A DNA stretch of 64,000 nt from Tautonia marina (GCF_009177065.1 NZ_WEZF01000002.1:124001-188000), one strand, 5' to 3'. Shown: positions 37,201 to 46,298, numbered from the stretch's first letter. The notes: a model not told the origin generated them from the letters alone. Numbers and translations are program-made.

Positions 37201-38430
37201 TCAACTCGAACCGATTCGCTCCCGTGCACTTCTCCCGACCGATTGACCGCCGTCAAGCGTCCCGGCATCGACCCGAAGATGCTTTGCCACCACGGAGGGA
37301 GACGGTTCGGAACGACTCAACAATTTGGTCAGCGTTTCCACAATCGTCTCCGCCACCCGGTCCCAGCGATAGTGGGCCTCGAGCGGAGCCTGGGGAATGG
37401 TGATCGGCGATGATCGCCGGAAGTCGTGCCAGGCGCGATCCACGGTGCTCGGGTCGGACGGATCGAAGAAGTGAATGCCCGGCGTGTCGAATTCACGGAG
37501 GGCGCTGTTGTAGCTCGCTAGCACGGGGGTGCCATGGCGGAGCGAGTCAAGGACCGGGAACCCAAATCCCTCGTAGAGCGACGGATAGATCGACCAACCG
37601 ACCGTTCGATAGAGCCGACAAAGTTCCCGATCGGGCACGACTCCGAGGAACCGGACCCGACGGCCTCGGGGAAGGCGCCGGTACTTCTCCAATGCCTTGC
37701 GGGAGGTGAGCCATCCGAGCGGCCCGACCCACCAGAGTTCGGCCCCTTCGGGAAGGGCATCGGAATCGCGGAACCAGTCGAGCAGAAAGAACGGATTCTT
37801 ACGAGGCTCAAGGGTCGAAACGACCAGGCCGACGTCCGGCCGACGTTCCGCGGGGCCGTCGTCGCAGTGGGATTCGACGCAAAGACTCGGCCCCGAGTGA
37901 GCCACGACAATCCGGTCTTGCGGAAACGGCGTCAGCCAGCCCGCGTCGGCCTTGGTCGCGTGCGAGACAGCTAGAGCGCAGTCGGACGAGAGCAGGCTCT
38001 TGGCAAAGAAGCCGCGGAACATCCCCCGCGTTTTCTCGTAATGGGTCCAGGGCACCACCAGCGGGGTGAAGTCGTGCAGGATGCTCATCTCGACCGGGAA
38101 AAGCTTCTCAACCGGCCTCAGGCAGCCGAACAGGCCCGCGCTTCGAGCCGAAGGAGGAGCGAGCGGAACCCGTCGGCTCGACCAGATCCATCGACCGAGG
38201 GCGCCGAGATCCTGGTCGAGGTTCGGGTCAAGCTCCCCCTTGAGCAACAGTTCCTTCCCATTCGAGAAGAACCGCAACGGGACGAGACGCGCCAGCGACA
38301 GCACCACTCGGGCCGTGTAGCGGCCGATTCCCGTCAGGTGCCGATCGGCCAGCGGGTTGGCGTCGATGTAGAGCGTGAATCCAGGATCGGCAGCAACCCC
38401 GGCCTCCGAGCGATTCGGGGTCTCGTCCAT
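37201..38430 (-). CDS. glycosyltransferase family 4-like protein
   Basis: 409 aa, predicted cytoplasmic or membrane-associated GT-B enzyme that transfers a sugar from a nucleotide donor. The N-terminal domain opens LYIDANPLADRHLTGIGRYT (residues ~20-39). The C-terminal donor domain shows VVSTLEPRKNP, VRFLGVVPDRELCRLYRTV and the family motif YPSLYEGFGFPVLDSLRHG (E-x7-E region). It converges on ribF with only 28 bp between stops, containing a small GGTTCG/CGAACC hairpin. The start is ATG 38430, giving usual length; a longer frame adds 28 residues. Acceptor unknown. Confidence 0.85.
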   Translation of the reverse strand: MDETPNRSEAGVAADPGFTLYIDANPLADRHLTGIGRYTARVVLSLARLVPLRFFSNGKELLLKGELDPNLDQDLGALGRWIWSSRRVPLAPPSARSAGLFGCLRPVEKLFPVEMSILHDFTPLVVPWTHYEKTRGMFRGFFAKSLLSSDCALAVSHATKADAGWLTPFPQDRIVVAHSGPSLCVESHCDDGPAERRPDVGLVVSTLEPRKNPFFLLDWFRDSDALPEGAELWWVGPLGWLTSRKALEKYRRLPRGRRVRFLGVVPDRELCRLYRTVGWSIYPSLYEGFGFPVLDSLRHGTPVLASYNSALREFDTPGIHFFDPSDPSTVDRAWHDFRRSSPITIPQAPLEAHYRWDRVAETIVETLTKLLSRSEPSPSVVAKHLRVDAGTLDGGQSVGRSARERIGSS

Positions 38431-38596
38431 GATGCGTCCCGTCCGATTCGAATTGTCCGAGGAGAACCCATCCGGGACGTTCGCACGCCCTCGATTCCCC
38501 TTAGACTTGCCCAACCGAACCGATCGGTCAACCGCGATCGAGGCCCGGCACGTGGAGTTTCACGTCAATCGGCAAGACGGCCCCCGGTCGGCTCGG

Positions 38597-39613
38597 TCAG
38601 GTCGTGGGTGAGGAGCGGGACCACGCCAGACCGGCCGCAAGCCCCCCGATCAGGGCAAGCCCGCCGAGAATCGCGTTGCGATGGATCGAGAGCTGAAGTT
38701 CCCAACGGCGGTCCCTGGCCTGCTCATCAAACACGCCGTGGGCTCCTCGATCGCCGGGAAGCGGCTCCCAGAGGTTGTGCGGCTGGTTCGGGTCCTGGGG
38801 TTCGTCTCCCATCTGGGCCTCGACTCCGTTGCGGGCCAGATACCAATCCCCCAGTCCGGGGAGGAACTTGTTCCCCAGGATGGCCTGAATGGTGGGCAAC
38901 CCGACATGCAACTCGCGGCGGTCGTGCTCTGAGGCCCAAACGATCGCCTCGGCGGCGATTTCAGGCTGATAGATGGGAGGCACCGGCTGCCCCTTGCGGG
39001 GGAGTCTGCTTTTAACCCAGCGAAACTGAGGCGTGTTCATCGCCGGGAGATGAACAGAAGTGACGCGCACGTTGCTCCGATCGTGCAGGAGTTCAGTTCG
39101 AAGCGAGTCGTTGAAACCCTGGATCGCATGCTTGGCCGCACAGTAGGCCGACTGGAGCGGAATGCCCCGATAGGCGAGGGCGGAGCCGACCTGAACGATC
39201 TTGCCCCGATCCCTCGGTTTCATCCGCTTCAAGGCTGCAAGCGTCCCGTGGACCGAACCGAGGTACGTCACCTCGGTCACTCTGCGGTAGTCGTCGGGGG
39301 TCATCTCCTCGATGGGGGAGAAGACCGAGACCATCGCGTTGTTGACCCAGACGTCGATCGGCCCCAGCTCTTGCTCCACGGTCGCCGCCGCGTCGTCAAC
39401 CGCCTGGGCATCGGCCACGTCGCAAGGAAGAACCAGAGCCCGTCCTCCCCGACGTTCAACGTCGCGCCGGGTCGCCTCCAGCCCCTCCTTGCCCCGGGCA
39501 ATGAGGCCGATTCGCGCTCCCCGATCCGCGAAGGCTCGGGACGTGGCCCGTCCCACCCCGGCCGAAGCTCCGGTAATCACAACGACCGGCGCATGTGTTG
39601 CTTTGTGTCTCAT
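38597..39613 (-). CDS. SDR family oxidoreductase with C-terminal membrane segment
   Basis: 338 aa, NAD(P)-dependent short-chain dehydrogenase. Cofactor motif TGASAGVG at residues 14-21; NNA at 91-93; the catalytic residues appear as S144, Y157 and K161 (YCAAK). After the core (to ~240) a ~60-residue extension leads to a single hydrophobic segment (RNAILGGLALIGGLAAGLAW), so the enzyme is probably tail-anchored. The same layout occurs in SDRs often found in planctomycetes and cyanobacteria. Substrate unknown. It is divergent from the SGNH hydrolase gene. Confidence 0.88.
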   Translation of the reverse strand: MRHKATHAPVVVITGASAGVGRATSRAFADRGARIGLIARGKEGLEATRRDVERRGGRALVLPCDVADAQAVDDAAATVEQELGPIDVWVNNAMVSVFSPIEEMTPDDYRRVTEVTYLGSVHGTLAALKRMKPRDRGKIVQVGSALAYRGIPLQSAYCAAKHAIQGFNDSLRTELLHDRSNVRVTSVHLPAMNTPQFRWVKSRLPRKGQPVPPIYQPEIAAEAIVWASEHDRRELHVGLPTIQAILGNKFLPGLGDWYLARNGVEAQMGDEPQDPNQPHNLWEPLPGDRGAHGVFDEQARDRRWELQLSIHRNAILGGLALIGGLAAGLAWSRSSPTT

Positions 39614-40051
39614 TGTGTTCCTTCAATCATTTCAAAGGGCGCGGGAACATCACTTCTCGTTGATCAAGAGATGTCGAAGACCGTTCATCCTTTTGTTCAG
39701 AACATCGAATTGATGAACGGGGACGGGCTTGCAACCTTCGGAGGAAACGGTGCATCCCTGGTTTTGGCATTGCAGAAACCCGAAGCACTTGGGGATGATG
39801 CGAGCAAGTCGCGTGCCCCGATTGGTTCGCGGGACACGTTTGAGAACGCTCTCACGCCTCCCAGGGCTCGGACCTGCGGTCGATGAGGGAGGCGAGTCAC
39901 GTCGCAGAGGTTCACCACCGATCGGGCAAGGTCACTCCCGCGACCCTTGACCGTCGGGCCGAACGCCTGAGGAGGGTTCGGCTCATCGTTCTCGCTTCAA
40001 GGCATCCAAGGATCAGCGCTCTTCCTGATCTTCGTCGAGGATCTTCTGGCC
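39614..40051. other. 438-bp divergent intergenic region
   Basis: No gene seen; frames here lack coding bias. The main structure is the nested dyad annotated at 39681-39720, close to the SDR gene start. The right half leads to the SGNH gene start, where GAGGA precedes the ATG. Confidence 0.5.
39681..39720. promoter_or_regulatory. nested dyad-symmetry element upstream of the SDR gene
   Basis: Outer arms CCGTTCATC (39681-39689) and GATGAACGG (39712-39720) are perfect nine-base inverted repeats. Between them sits TGTTC-A-GAACA (39694-39704), a second palindrome with a different centre. It lies 68 bp upstream of the SDR start, a fitting place for an operator. The repressor is unknown. Confidence 0.45.
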
Positions 40052-40786
40052 ATGGCGCATTCGCTCCATCCACATCCCTCCGTCCGGCTCTCGCGAGTTG
40101 TCCTCGGGACGCTCGTCTGGGTCTTGCCGACCTTCGCGTCACTTCGAGCAGACGATGGTCCCGCCAACCCGGACCCCTCGCGATTCGCCGAAGAAATCGA
40201 GGCGTTCGAACAAGCCGACCGCGACAGTCCTCCCGAGCCGGGTGCGATCCTCTTTCTCGGAAGCTCCAGCATCAAGCTCTGGGATCTGGATGCCTGGTTC
40301 CCTGAGCAAGGGCTCGTGAATCGAGGGTTTGGGGGCTCGCAACTCTCAGACGTGATTCACTACGCCGATCGGCTCGTGACTCCCGTCCGTCCTCGGCGGG
40401 TGTTTGTGTATGCGGGAGATAACGACATCGCGGCCGGCAAGTCGCCAGAACGTGTTCGGAATGATTTCCTCACGCTTGCGGATCGCATTCGCTCCCGATC
40501 GCCGGACGCCTCGGTTGTCTTTCTTTCCATCAAGCCGAGTCTTGCCCGAAAAAATGACTGGCCGTCGATGCAACAAGCGAATACGCTCATTCAAGAGGCC
40601 TGCGACACCGTCGACCACCTCCACTATCTCGATGTCGCCAGCCCGATGCTCACCGATCACGGAGCCATGAACCCCGAACTGTACGTTGCCGATGGGTTGC
40701 ATCTGAGCCACAAGGGATATGCCATCTGGGCCAATGCAGTCGCTCCCCTGCTCAGTGAGTCGATCGACCCTTCGTCCGCCCGCTAA
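40052..40786 (+). CDS. SGNH/GDSL-type hydrolase, exported
   Basis: 244 aa with an N-terminal signal peptide (hydrophobic residues ~14-30, likely cleavage after SLRA). SGNH blocks are visible: FLGSSSIKLW (nucleophile serine block I), NRGFGGSQLSD (block II glycine), VYAGDNDI (block III Asn) and DGLHLSHKGY (block V Asp and His). Family members are periplasmic esterases/lipases or acyl-sugar deacetylases; which applies here is not clear. GAGGA lies upstream of the ATG. It is divergent from the SDR gene; the PP2C gene follows 263 bp downstream. Confidence 0.88.
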   Translation: MAHSLHPHPSVRLSRVVLGTLVWVLPTFASLRADDGPANPDPSRFAEEIEAFEQADRDSPPEPGAILFLGSSSIKLWDLDAWFPEQGLVNRGFGGSQLSDVIHYADRLVTPVRPRRVFVYAGDNDIAAGKSPERVRNDFLTLADRIRSRSPDASVVFLSIKPSLARKNDWPSMQQANTLIQEACDTVDHLHYLDVASPMLTDHGAMNPELYVADGLHLSHKGYAIWANAVAPLLSESIDPSSAR

Positions 40787-41049
40787 GGCACTCGCACGAC
40801 AGACTCTGACGCTCACTCGACCCCAAGGGATGGATCGTCTCCGGAGGTGGTTTCCGGTGGTCGCGTCTCGGTGGATTCCAACTCGTGCGAACCGCGTTCG
40901 AACCCATCTTAATCTCAGGTCGATTCGAGCCTGAACGATGCTCTTGCGTTCCCGGCGATTCCTGACACAATCGGTTCGAACCGTTCCGACGAGATGAATC
41001 CGAGCGACGTTGCTCATCATCTCGGGGAACGGAACGGGACTCGAAATTT

Positions 41050-41955
41050 ATGGATACGACAGATCCGAAAATCCTCGACACAGGCGACTTTCCCGCGGTT
41101 CCCCCGGCGTTGCCGCCGCTGGTCGAGGTGACCTCGGCAGCTCGGAGTGACGTCGGGAAAATTCGACAGAATAATGAAGATCACTTCCTCGTTGCCCGGC
41201 TCCGCCGCGCGATCAAGATCGACGCAACGAACCTTGATTCCTTGCGGATTCCTCTGCTCCGAGAGGAGGGCGGCCACCTGCTCGCCGTAGCCGATGGCAT
41301 GGGAGGCATGGCCTCTGGCGAGGATGCGAGCTTCCTGGCAATCAGTGCCGGCCTGGAACTGCTCCGAGACGCGGCCAAGTGGTACCTGGACGTCTCCGGC
41401 CCCAATGAGATCGAGGAACTGGTCGAAACCTGCCGCAGTTACATCAAGCAGATCAATCATCGAGTCTATTCCCAGGCCTCTCAGGATCTTACCAAGGAAG
41501 GCATGGGGACCACGCTTTCAGTGGCCTACAGCGTGGGACTTCGGCTGTTCGTGATTCACGTGGGAGATTCTCGAGTCTACCTCTCCCACGGTGGCACCCT
41601 GCAGCAGATCACCCGAGACCACACCGTCGCGCAGGACCTGGCTACCACGGGGCGAATCACGCAGTCGGAGGTCAAGTCGCACCGCATGCGGAATGTGCTG
41701 ACCAACTACATCGGCTCACCCGATCAGGGGATCAAGGCCGAGATTCACCGGCTCGAATTGCACTCCGGCGACCGGCTGTTGCTCTGCAGCGACGGGCTGA
41801 GCGATCAGGTGGATGATGCCGAGATCGCCCGAATTCTTGCCGACGAAACCGATCCGGAAGCCGCGTGCGACCGTCTGGTCGACGCGGCCTTAGCTTCCGG
41901 CGGGCGGGACAACATTACCGTCATCGTGGCCGATTATCGGGTCGCGTCGTCCTGA
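41050..41955 (+). CDS. PP2C-family serine/threonine protein phosphatase
   Basis: 301-aa cytoplasmic Mn/Mg-dependent phosphatase. Family motifs run in order: SDVGKIRQNNEDHF, LAVADGMGGMASGE, GMGTTLSVAY, HVGDSRVYL, ITRDHTVAQ, LLLCSDGLSDQ and GGRDNITVIVA. The metal-binding Asp residues are all present. An N-terminal extension of ~28 residues is Pro-rich. Its C-terminal end overlaps the Kelch gene tail-to-tail by 22 bp. No protein kinase gene lies nearby, though planctomycetes have many. Probably reverses Hanks-type kinase phosphorylation; the target is unknown. Confidence 0.93.
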   Translation: MDTTDPKILDTGDFPAVPPALPPLVEVTSAARSDVGKIRQNNEDHFLVARLRRAIKIDATNLDSLRIPLLREEGGHLLAVADGMGGMASGEDASFLAISAGLELLRDAAKWYLDVSGPNEIEELVETCRSYIKQINHRVYSQASQDLTKEGMGTTLSVAYSVGLRLFVIHVGDSRVYLSHGGTLQQITRDHTVAQDLATTGRITQSEVKSHRMRNVLTNYIGSPDQGIKAEIHRLELHSGDRLLLCSDGLSDQVDDAEIARILADETDPEAACDRLVDAALASGGRDNITVIVADYRVASS

Positions 41956-44633
41956 TTCCCGAGGTTGCGGGGACGTGGGGCGGGCGAGGCCGCGTTCACT
42001 TCCAGGGTTGCCTGCGTCTGGGGTTGTGGTGCCAACAGGGCAACGCGAGCTCGGGTCGGATCGTTCGCATCAATTCCGAACAGGAGCAGTCGATCGCTCG
42101 TGGTCATGAGTCGAGCGGCCTTCACCTCGATCGGAAGGTCCTCCAGCATGGTGCTCCAGACCCCGGTCTCGGGGTCGTACACCTCGATCGATTGGGCCGG
42201 CTCGAAGTGACCGGTCGAGTCGGCCGCGAAGCCGCCTCCCAGGTAAAGCTTGCCCTCCAGAACAACCAGGTCGGCGAAGACGCGAGGATGCCTGGGAGCA
42301 GGAATGGTCTGCCATGCTCCGGTCTCAAAGTTGAACACATCACCAACCTCGACCAGCTTCTGATCCTCTCTCAGTCCGCCGACGAGGTAGTAGTTCCCGT
42401 CGAGTTCGGCCCCGGCGAAGGATCGACGAGCCCTCGGAATCCGATGGCCGGTCACGTCAAACGTGCTTCCCTCGCGTTCGAGTTCCCAGCGAAGCACCTC
42501 GGTCGGGAAGCTCCGATTCTCGGCCTCGGGCCGGGGGTCGAAGAGACTGCCGCCGAATACCCAGATTGCCCCGTCGTGCACCGTCGCGCCGAACATGCCG
42601 CGATCATCGGGAATCGTCACCTCAAGGGATTCCCACGTCGATTCCGACGCCTTCCGTCGAACGACCGAGCCGAGCGTCCGCACCACTTCGCCATCATCGG
42701 CGATTCCGCCCAGCAAATAGGTGTCGAACCGTCGGCCATCGGGCACCGCAACGACAACACTTGACTGCCTCGCCGAGGGAAGAGCCGCATTCGACTCGGC
42801 TTCGGTCCCATCAAGACGGATCGTAAACACCTCATCCGTCAAGAGATCAGCCTTGAACACATGTGGTTTTGTGCTTCGATTGCCTCCGGCAAGCATTACC
42901 TGTGATCCGATCATGCCGACCGCGTGCGATTGGGCCGCCTCTCCCGGCAGGTGGATTGACCAGGTCACCGCATTCGCCGCCGGCGCAGAACCCTCAAGGG
43001 AAATCGACTCGATGAATCGAATGGGGACGCCCGCAGAGTTCCCCCCGACGATCAGAACATCGTCATCAATGCCAGGCAAAAGGCGATGGGTAATCCGGGG
43101 AACCGCCTGTTCGGCAACGCTTTCCCAGGCGTCGGCCGATTCGGAAAGCCGGTACACCGTCCCGTTGCCACCGCTGGCCAGCAGTCGGCCGCCCACGCTG
43201 AAGGCCGAGGGAGCAAACCCTTGAATCGGTTCACCAGGAAACGTTGGGCCCTGGGTCCAGGTCTCGGCTTCGGGGTCGAAGATCAAGACGTCTCGCGTCG
43301 TGTCGCTGTTCTCCAGCAGGCCGCCCACCACGAAGATTTTTCCATCGTGTGCCGCAACCGCCAACGCTCGTCGAGGGGTCGGGAGTGGCGGCAAGACTTC
43401 CCAACCGGCCTCGGGGTTGGTCAGATCGAGGCGCAACGCATCATCAAGGAAGTATGCTCCATTGGAGTCTCCCCCAGTCATCGACCAGCCACCGACCACA
43501 TACAGGTGATCCCCCAGCACCGCGGCATCGTGCGTGGACCGAGGTTCCGGCAGCGGAGGAAGTTCGGTCCACTCCTTCGTCTCGGGGTCGAATCGAGCCA
43601 CCTCATCGACGGAGATCAGATCGTGCGGCTCCCCTTCGTCATTGCGAGCCAGCATCCCACCGACCCGAATCAAGGTGCCGTTGTGAGGGACCAGCGCAAC
43701 CCCTTGAAGCGCGGTACCACAGGGAAGTTCCTCCCAGGTGGTTCGATCCCGGAGGTTGAGCCGGTAGAAGTGCGGGTTTGTTGTGCCAGTGTGGTATCGA
43801 TGCGTGGTCCCCGTATGACCACTGTAAACATAAAGCGAATCACCCACGACTGCCCCGCCGAAACTATTGATCGGCTCGGGGATTAAGGCGAAGGGCCTGG
43901 TCAGTCGGCAGGTCTCAGCCACGGCCTGGGTGTCCTGGGTGTCGAGAATCGGAGTCACCGTCAGGGTCGCATAGTGCCGCGATTCCGTATAGGGGGCACC
44001 GTCCAGGTCACCGGCGATCCCATCAACCCACTTTGCCAGCAGACCGGCTTTCCCTTGAACGACTTCGGGGGAACGGATGCGGCCCTGGTCATCCGCGACC
44101 AAGGTGCGCAGATCGCCATCTTCGTGGAACAGCTTGACTTCGGCCCGAGGAGCAGGTTCGCCGTTGAATCGAACCTGAATCATTCCCGGAGTCTCCGGAT
44201 CCCCGACCCAGTGCATCCGCAAGCCGCCGCTCGATTCGGTCGCTCCGGCCGGAACCGGTCCGAGCTGAAGTCGAGAGGTATACATGAGACGGAAGGTGAC
44301 CTCGTCTCGGGTCATGAGGCCGAACTCCAGCTCGGCATCGACCGCCCGAGGCGGATGCTCAGGGAATCGGGCGAACTCGGTCTCCTCGCCTCGATCAAGG
44401 GTGATCGATTCGCCGTTGATCGAGTAACGCGCCCTGTCCAAATACTTCAGAAACATCGGCAGTTCTGGAACGGGTTGCTCTGCGAAAAACGCATGAACAA
44501 CCACCGAATCACTCGGCTCCTGTTCGGCCGAGAGCCAGAGAAAGTGTGCCGAGGCTGATGGCCCCGTCGTCAGGAGCGCGAGAAGGGCGATGACCCGCGG
44601 AATCGTGGTCCGCCGGTTGACTGATCGATTCAT
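41934..44633 (-). CDS. DUF4198-like and Kelch-repeat exported protein
   Basis: 899 aa. The signal peptide ends ...GPSASA before HFLWLS, so the mature protein would begin with His. Residues ~30-250 look like DUF4198 (a family once linked to nickel uptake): AHFLWLSA, GEETEFARFPEHPP, PGMIQVRFNGEPAPRAEVKLF. From ~265 on, about ten Kelch-type blades with paired glycines follow (YVVGGW, FVVGGL, LIVGGN, YLLGGI, WVFGGS, YLVGGL, YLGGGF), probably two propellers. GAGG sits seven bases upstream of the start. It is the last gene of a cassette (DUF1559, two lipoproteins, this gene; gaps 44, 43 and 18 bp). The operon-like layout suggests a surface complex; a metal role is inference. Confidence 0.85.
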   Translation of the reverse strand: MNRSVNRRTTIPRVIALLALLTTGPSASAHFLWLSAEQEPSDSVVVHAFFAEQPVPELPMFLKYLDRARYSINGESITLDRGEETEFARFPEHPPRAVDAELEFGLMTRDEVTFRLMYTSRLQLGPVPAGATESSGGLRMHWVGDPETPGMIQVRFNGEPAPRAEVKLFHEDGDLRTLVADDQGRIRSPEVVQGKAGLLAKWVDGIAGDLDGAPYTESRHYATLTVTPILDTQDTQAVAETCRLTRPFALIPEPINSFGGAVVGDSLYVYSGHTGTTHRYHTGTTNPHFYRLNLRDRTTWEELPCGTALQGVALVPHNGTLIRVGGMLARNDEGEPHDLISVDEVARFDPETKEWTELPPLPEPRSTHDAAVLGDHLYVVGGWSMTGGDSNGAYFLDDALRLDLTNPEAGWEVLPPLPTPRRALAVAAHDGKIFVVGGLLENSDTTRDVLIFDPEAETWTQGPTFPGEPIQGFAPSAFSVGGRLLASGGNGTVYRLSESADAWESVAEQAVPRITHRLLPGIDDDVLIVGGNSAGVPIRFIESISLEGSAPAANAVTWSIHLPGEAAQSHAVGMIGSQVMLAGGNRSTKPHVFKADLLTDEVFTIRLDGTEAESNAALPSARQSSVVVAVPDGRRFDTYLLGGIADDGEVVRTLGSVVRRKASESTWESLEVTIPDDRGMFGATVHDGAIWVFGGSLFDPRPEAENRSFPTEVLRWELEREGSTFDVTGHRIPRARRSFAGAELDGNYYLVGGLREDQKLVEVGDVFNFETGAWQTIPAPRHPRVFADLVVLEGKLYLGGGFAADSTGHFEPAQSIEVYDPETGVWSTMLEDLPIEVKAARLMTTSDRLLLFGIDANDPTRARVALLAPQPQTQATLEVNAASPAPRPRNLGNQDDATR

Positions 44634-44651
44634 GGAAAAACCTCTGGTGCG

Positions 44652-44915
44652 TTAGGGGGTATCGGTCAGGGGATGGCGAGACGTTGAGGGAGTCGGCGCA
44701 GAATCGGCATCGGCGAGTTTGAGGTTCGGCCCTCGGAGGAATCGCGCCTCGTTTTGCTGATTTTCACGTTGCGCCCTGGCTTCGTCTTGCAAGGCACGAG
44801 CATAACGGGCGGGATCCTGATCGGGAGTCGGCGACCGCGATCCCACACGTGGCTCGCAACCGGAACCGAGGCTCAGGACGATTGCCAGGGCAGGAAGACA
44901 CCGGAAGATGTTCAT
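44652..44915 (-). CDS. small lipoprotein B of the DUF1559 cassette
   Basis: 87 aa. The signal ends LSLGSGCEPR, a lipobox with Gly at -3. The mature part has RSPTPDQDPARYARALQDEARAQ and then Gln/Asn-rich and Pro/Ser-rich sequence. The phrase RSP-x2-D-x-(D/N)-PA-x-Y-x2-A is shared with the neighbouring lipoprotein A, so the two appear to be tandem duplicates. GAGAGGA precedes the ATG. It lies 18 bp before the Kelch gene and is in all likelihood co-transcribed with it. Function unknown. Confidence 0.75.
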   Translation of the reverse strand: MNIFRCLPALAIVLSLGSGCEPRVGSRSPTPDQDPARYARALQDEARAQRENQQNEARFLRGPNLKLADADSAPTPSTSRHPLTDTP

Positions 44916-44958
44916 GCCTAATTCATCCTCTCAGGGAGTGTGACCGTGATCTTCGAAG

Positions 44959-45186
44959 TCACTCTTCTGGCAGGGATTGGGCCGCCTTCCCCAGGGCGGC
45001 TGCTTCCGCCTCACGAGCCTCCCGCTCGGTCTGTTCTGCCTGAGCAATCGCTTGCTCGTACGCGGCAGGATTTTCGTCGGATCGTGGCGAACGATTCCCG
45101 CTCCCGGCAGCATCGCCACATCCCGAGGCGCCAAGCCCCAGCAGGATCACACCGATCAGGCCAACCTTTGAGGTTCGATCATTCAT
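44959..45186 (-). CDS. small lipoprotein A of the DUF1559 cassette
   Basis: 75 aa. MNDRTSKVGLIGVILLGLGASGCG is a lipoprotein signal with lipobox ASGC. The mature part begins GDAAGSGNRSPRSDENPAAY and continues as a short Glu/Ala-rich helix (QAIAQAEQTEREAREAEAAAL). It shares the RSP...PAxYxxA phrase with lipoprotein B. ATG 45186 has AAGGA upstream; an in-frame start at 45234 overlaps the DUF1559 stop and is unlikely. Function unknown; it probably sits in the envelope with the prepilin-like protein. Confidence 0.75.
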   Translation of the reverse strand: MNDRTSKVGLIGVILLGLGASGCGDAAGSGNRSPRSDENPAAYEQAIAQAEQTEREAREAEAAALGKAAQSLPEE

Positions 45187-45230
45187 GAAGGCAAATCCTT
45201 GAGGATGCGAATTGCGAAACGACCGAGGAA

Positions 45231-46298
45231 TCAATACTGGTCGGACGAGATCACTTCACCCGCCGCGACCGTGGACAGTGCGGTGTAGGCCAGCGGGTTG
45301 ATCGTGTCCTTAATGAATTTCACGCTTCCGTCACCAAACAAGAAGTTCGCTCCCCCGGGATGCACGCTCCGGAAGTTCGGCAAGGTTTGCCCGGAAAGCG
45401 TGTTGGCAGGAGCGAAATGATCGGTTGTCGAAGGATATCCGCAATCGTTCACGCCGTAAAAAGTCCCCAGTCGGTCGGTCGTTTTGCCCATCAACCCCCC
45501 GACGATGTACTCCGATCCCCAGCTTCGTCGACGACCAAACGCCATGAACATCACGTTGTCGAAGTGCTGAGCCTGATCGAACTGTTCCAGGGGGACGCAG
45601 ACCCGGTTCTCGGCAAAGCCCACGGCAACGAACGGGTTGGCGTCGTTTCCGCCAGCGGCCTCACCCATGAGCATCGTCTGGCTCGTCCCGTCTCGTACGT
45701 CCGACAGCCGGGTGAAGACGTCAATTCCCGACATGCCTCGGAGGTTCCGGTTCAGAAAGGGTTGCGAAACGTAGTTGTCGGACCCGGCGCTGAACACGTA
45801 ATCCGTCACCGCAACCTGGCTCAGTTCCCAGGAAACCGCCCCGAATTGAAAGGTCGATCCCACGTCGCCCTGCGTCCGGTTCGACGGGCAGAGGAAGGTG
45901 CTCACCTGCGTGGCAATGCCCGTGGTCTGATCGGGGAGCGACCATCCGAAATAGGTTCCGATCCCGGCGGCGTAGAGCCCCTGATCAAAGTTGAAGGCCG
46001 ACGACAACGCCGACTGTTCGAGGAAGGGCAAGATCGAATGAAACCCCGTGAAATTGCCGTAAACGCGGCCAAACCCGCCGTGCATGGCCGCCGGGAAGAC
46101 CTGATTGGTGCTCTCATAATTGTGCAATGCCAGACCAATCTGCTTGAGATTGTTGACGCATTGCGCCCGCCGAGCCGCCTCTCGGGCCGACTGGACCGCC
46201 GGAAGGAGCAGGGCAATCAACACCCCGATGATGGCAATCACCACCAGCAACTCGATCAGCGTAAAACCGCTTCGATGACGCGTCCAACGTGTGTTCAT
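45231..46298 (-). CDS. DUF1559 domain-containing prepilin-like protein
   Basis: 355 aa. The N-terminal SGFTLIELLVVIAIIGVL (residues ~10-27) is a type IV prepilin-like signal and membrane segment. The hallmark LLPAVQSAREAARRAQCVNN and C-terminal GGANFLFGDGSVKFIKD identify DUF1559. It heads the cassette with two lipoproteins and the Kelch gene. The leader upstream is long (~390-540 bases to the palindromes), containing hairpins, which suggests regulation both in DNA and RNA. Presumably surface exposed; function unknown. Confidence 0.95.
   Translation of the reverse strand: MNTRWTRHRSGFTLIELLVVIAIIGVLIALLLPAVQSAREAARRAQCVNNLKQIGLALHNYESTNQVFPAAMHGGFGRVYGNFTGFHSILPFLEQSALSSAFNFDQGLYAAGIGTYFGWSLPDQTTGIATQVSTFLCPSNRTQGDVGSTFQFGAVSWELSQVAVTDYVFSAGSDNYVSQPFLNRNLRGMSGIDVFTRLSDVRDGTSQTMLMGEAAGGNDANPFVAVGFAENRVCVPLEQFDQAQHFDNVMFMAFGRRRSWGSEYIVGGLMGKTTDRLGTFYGVNDCGYPSTTDHFAPANTLSGQTLPNFRSVHPGGANFLFGDGSVKFIKDTINPLAYTALSTVAAGEVISSDQY

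Noticed and set aside
39683-39698. Alphaproteobacteria-type LexA box (GTTC-N7-GTTC) near the SDR gene
   Set aside because: The spacing is eight bases, not seven, and the element is better described as nested inverted repeats.
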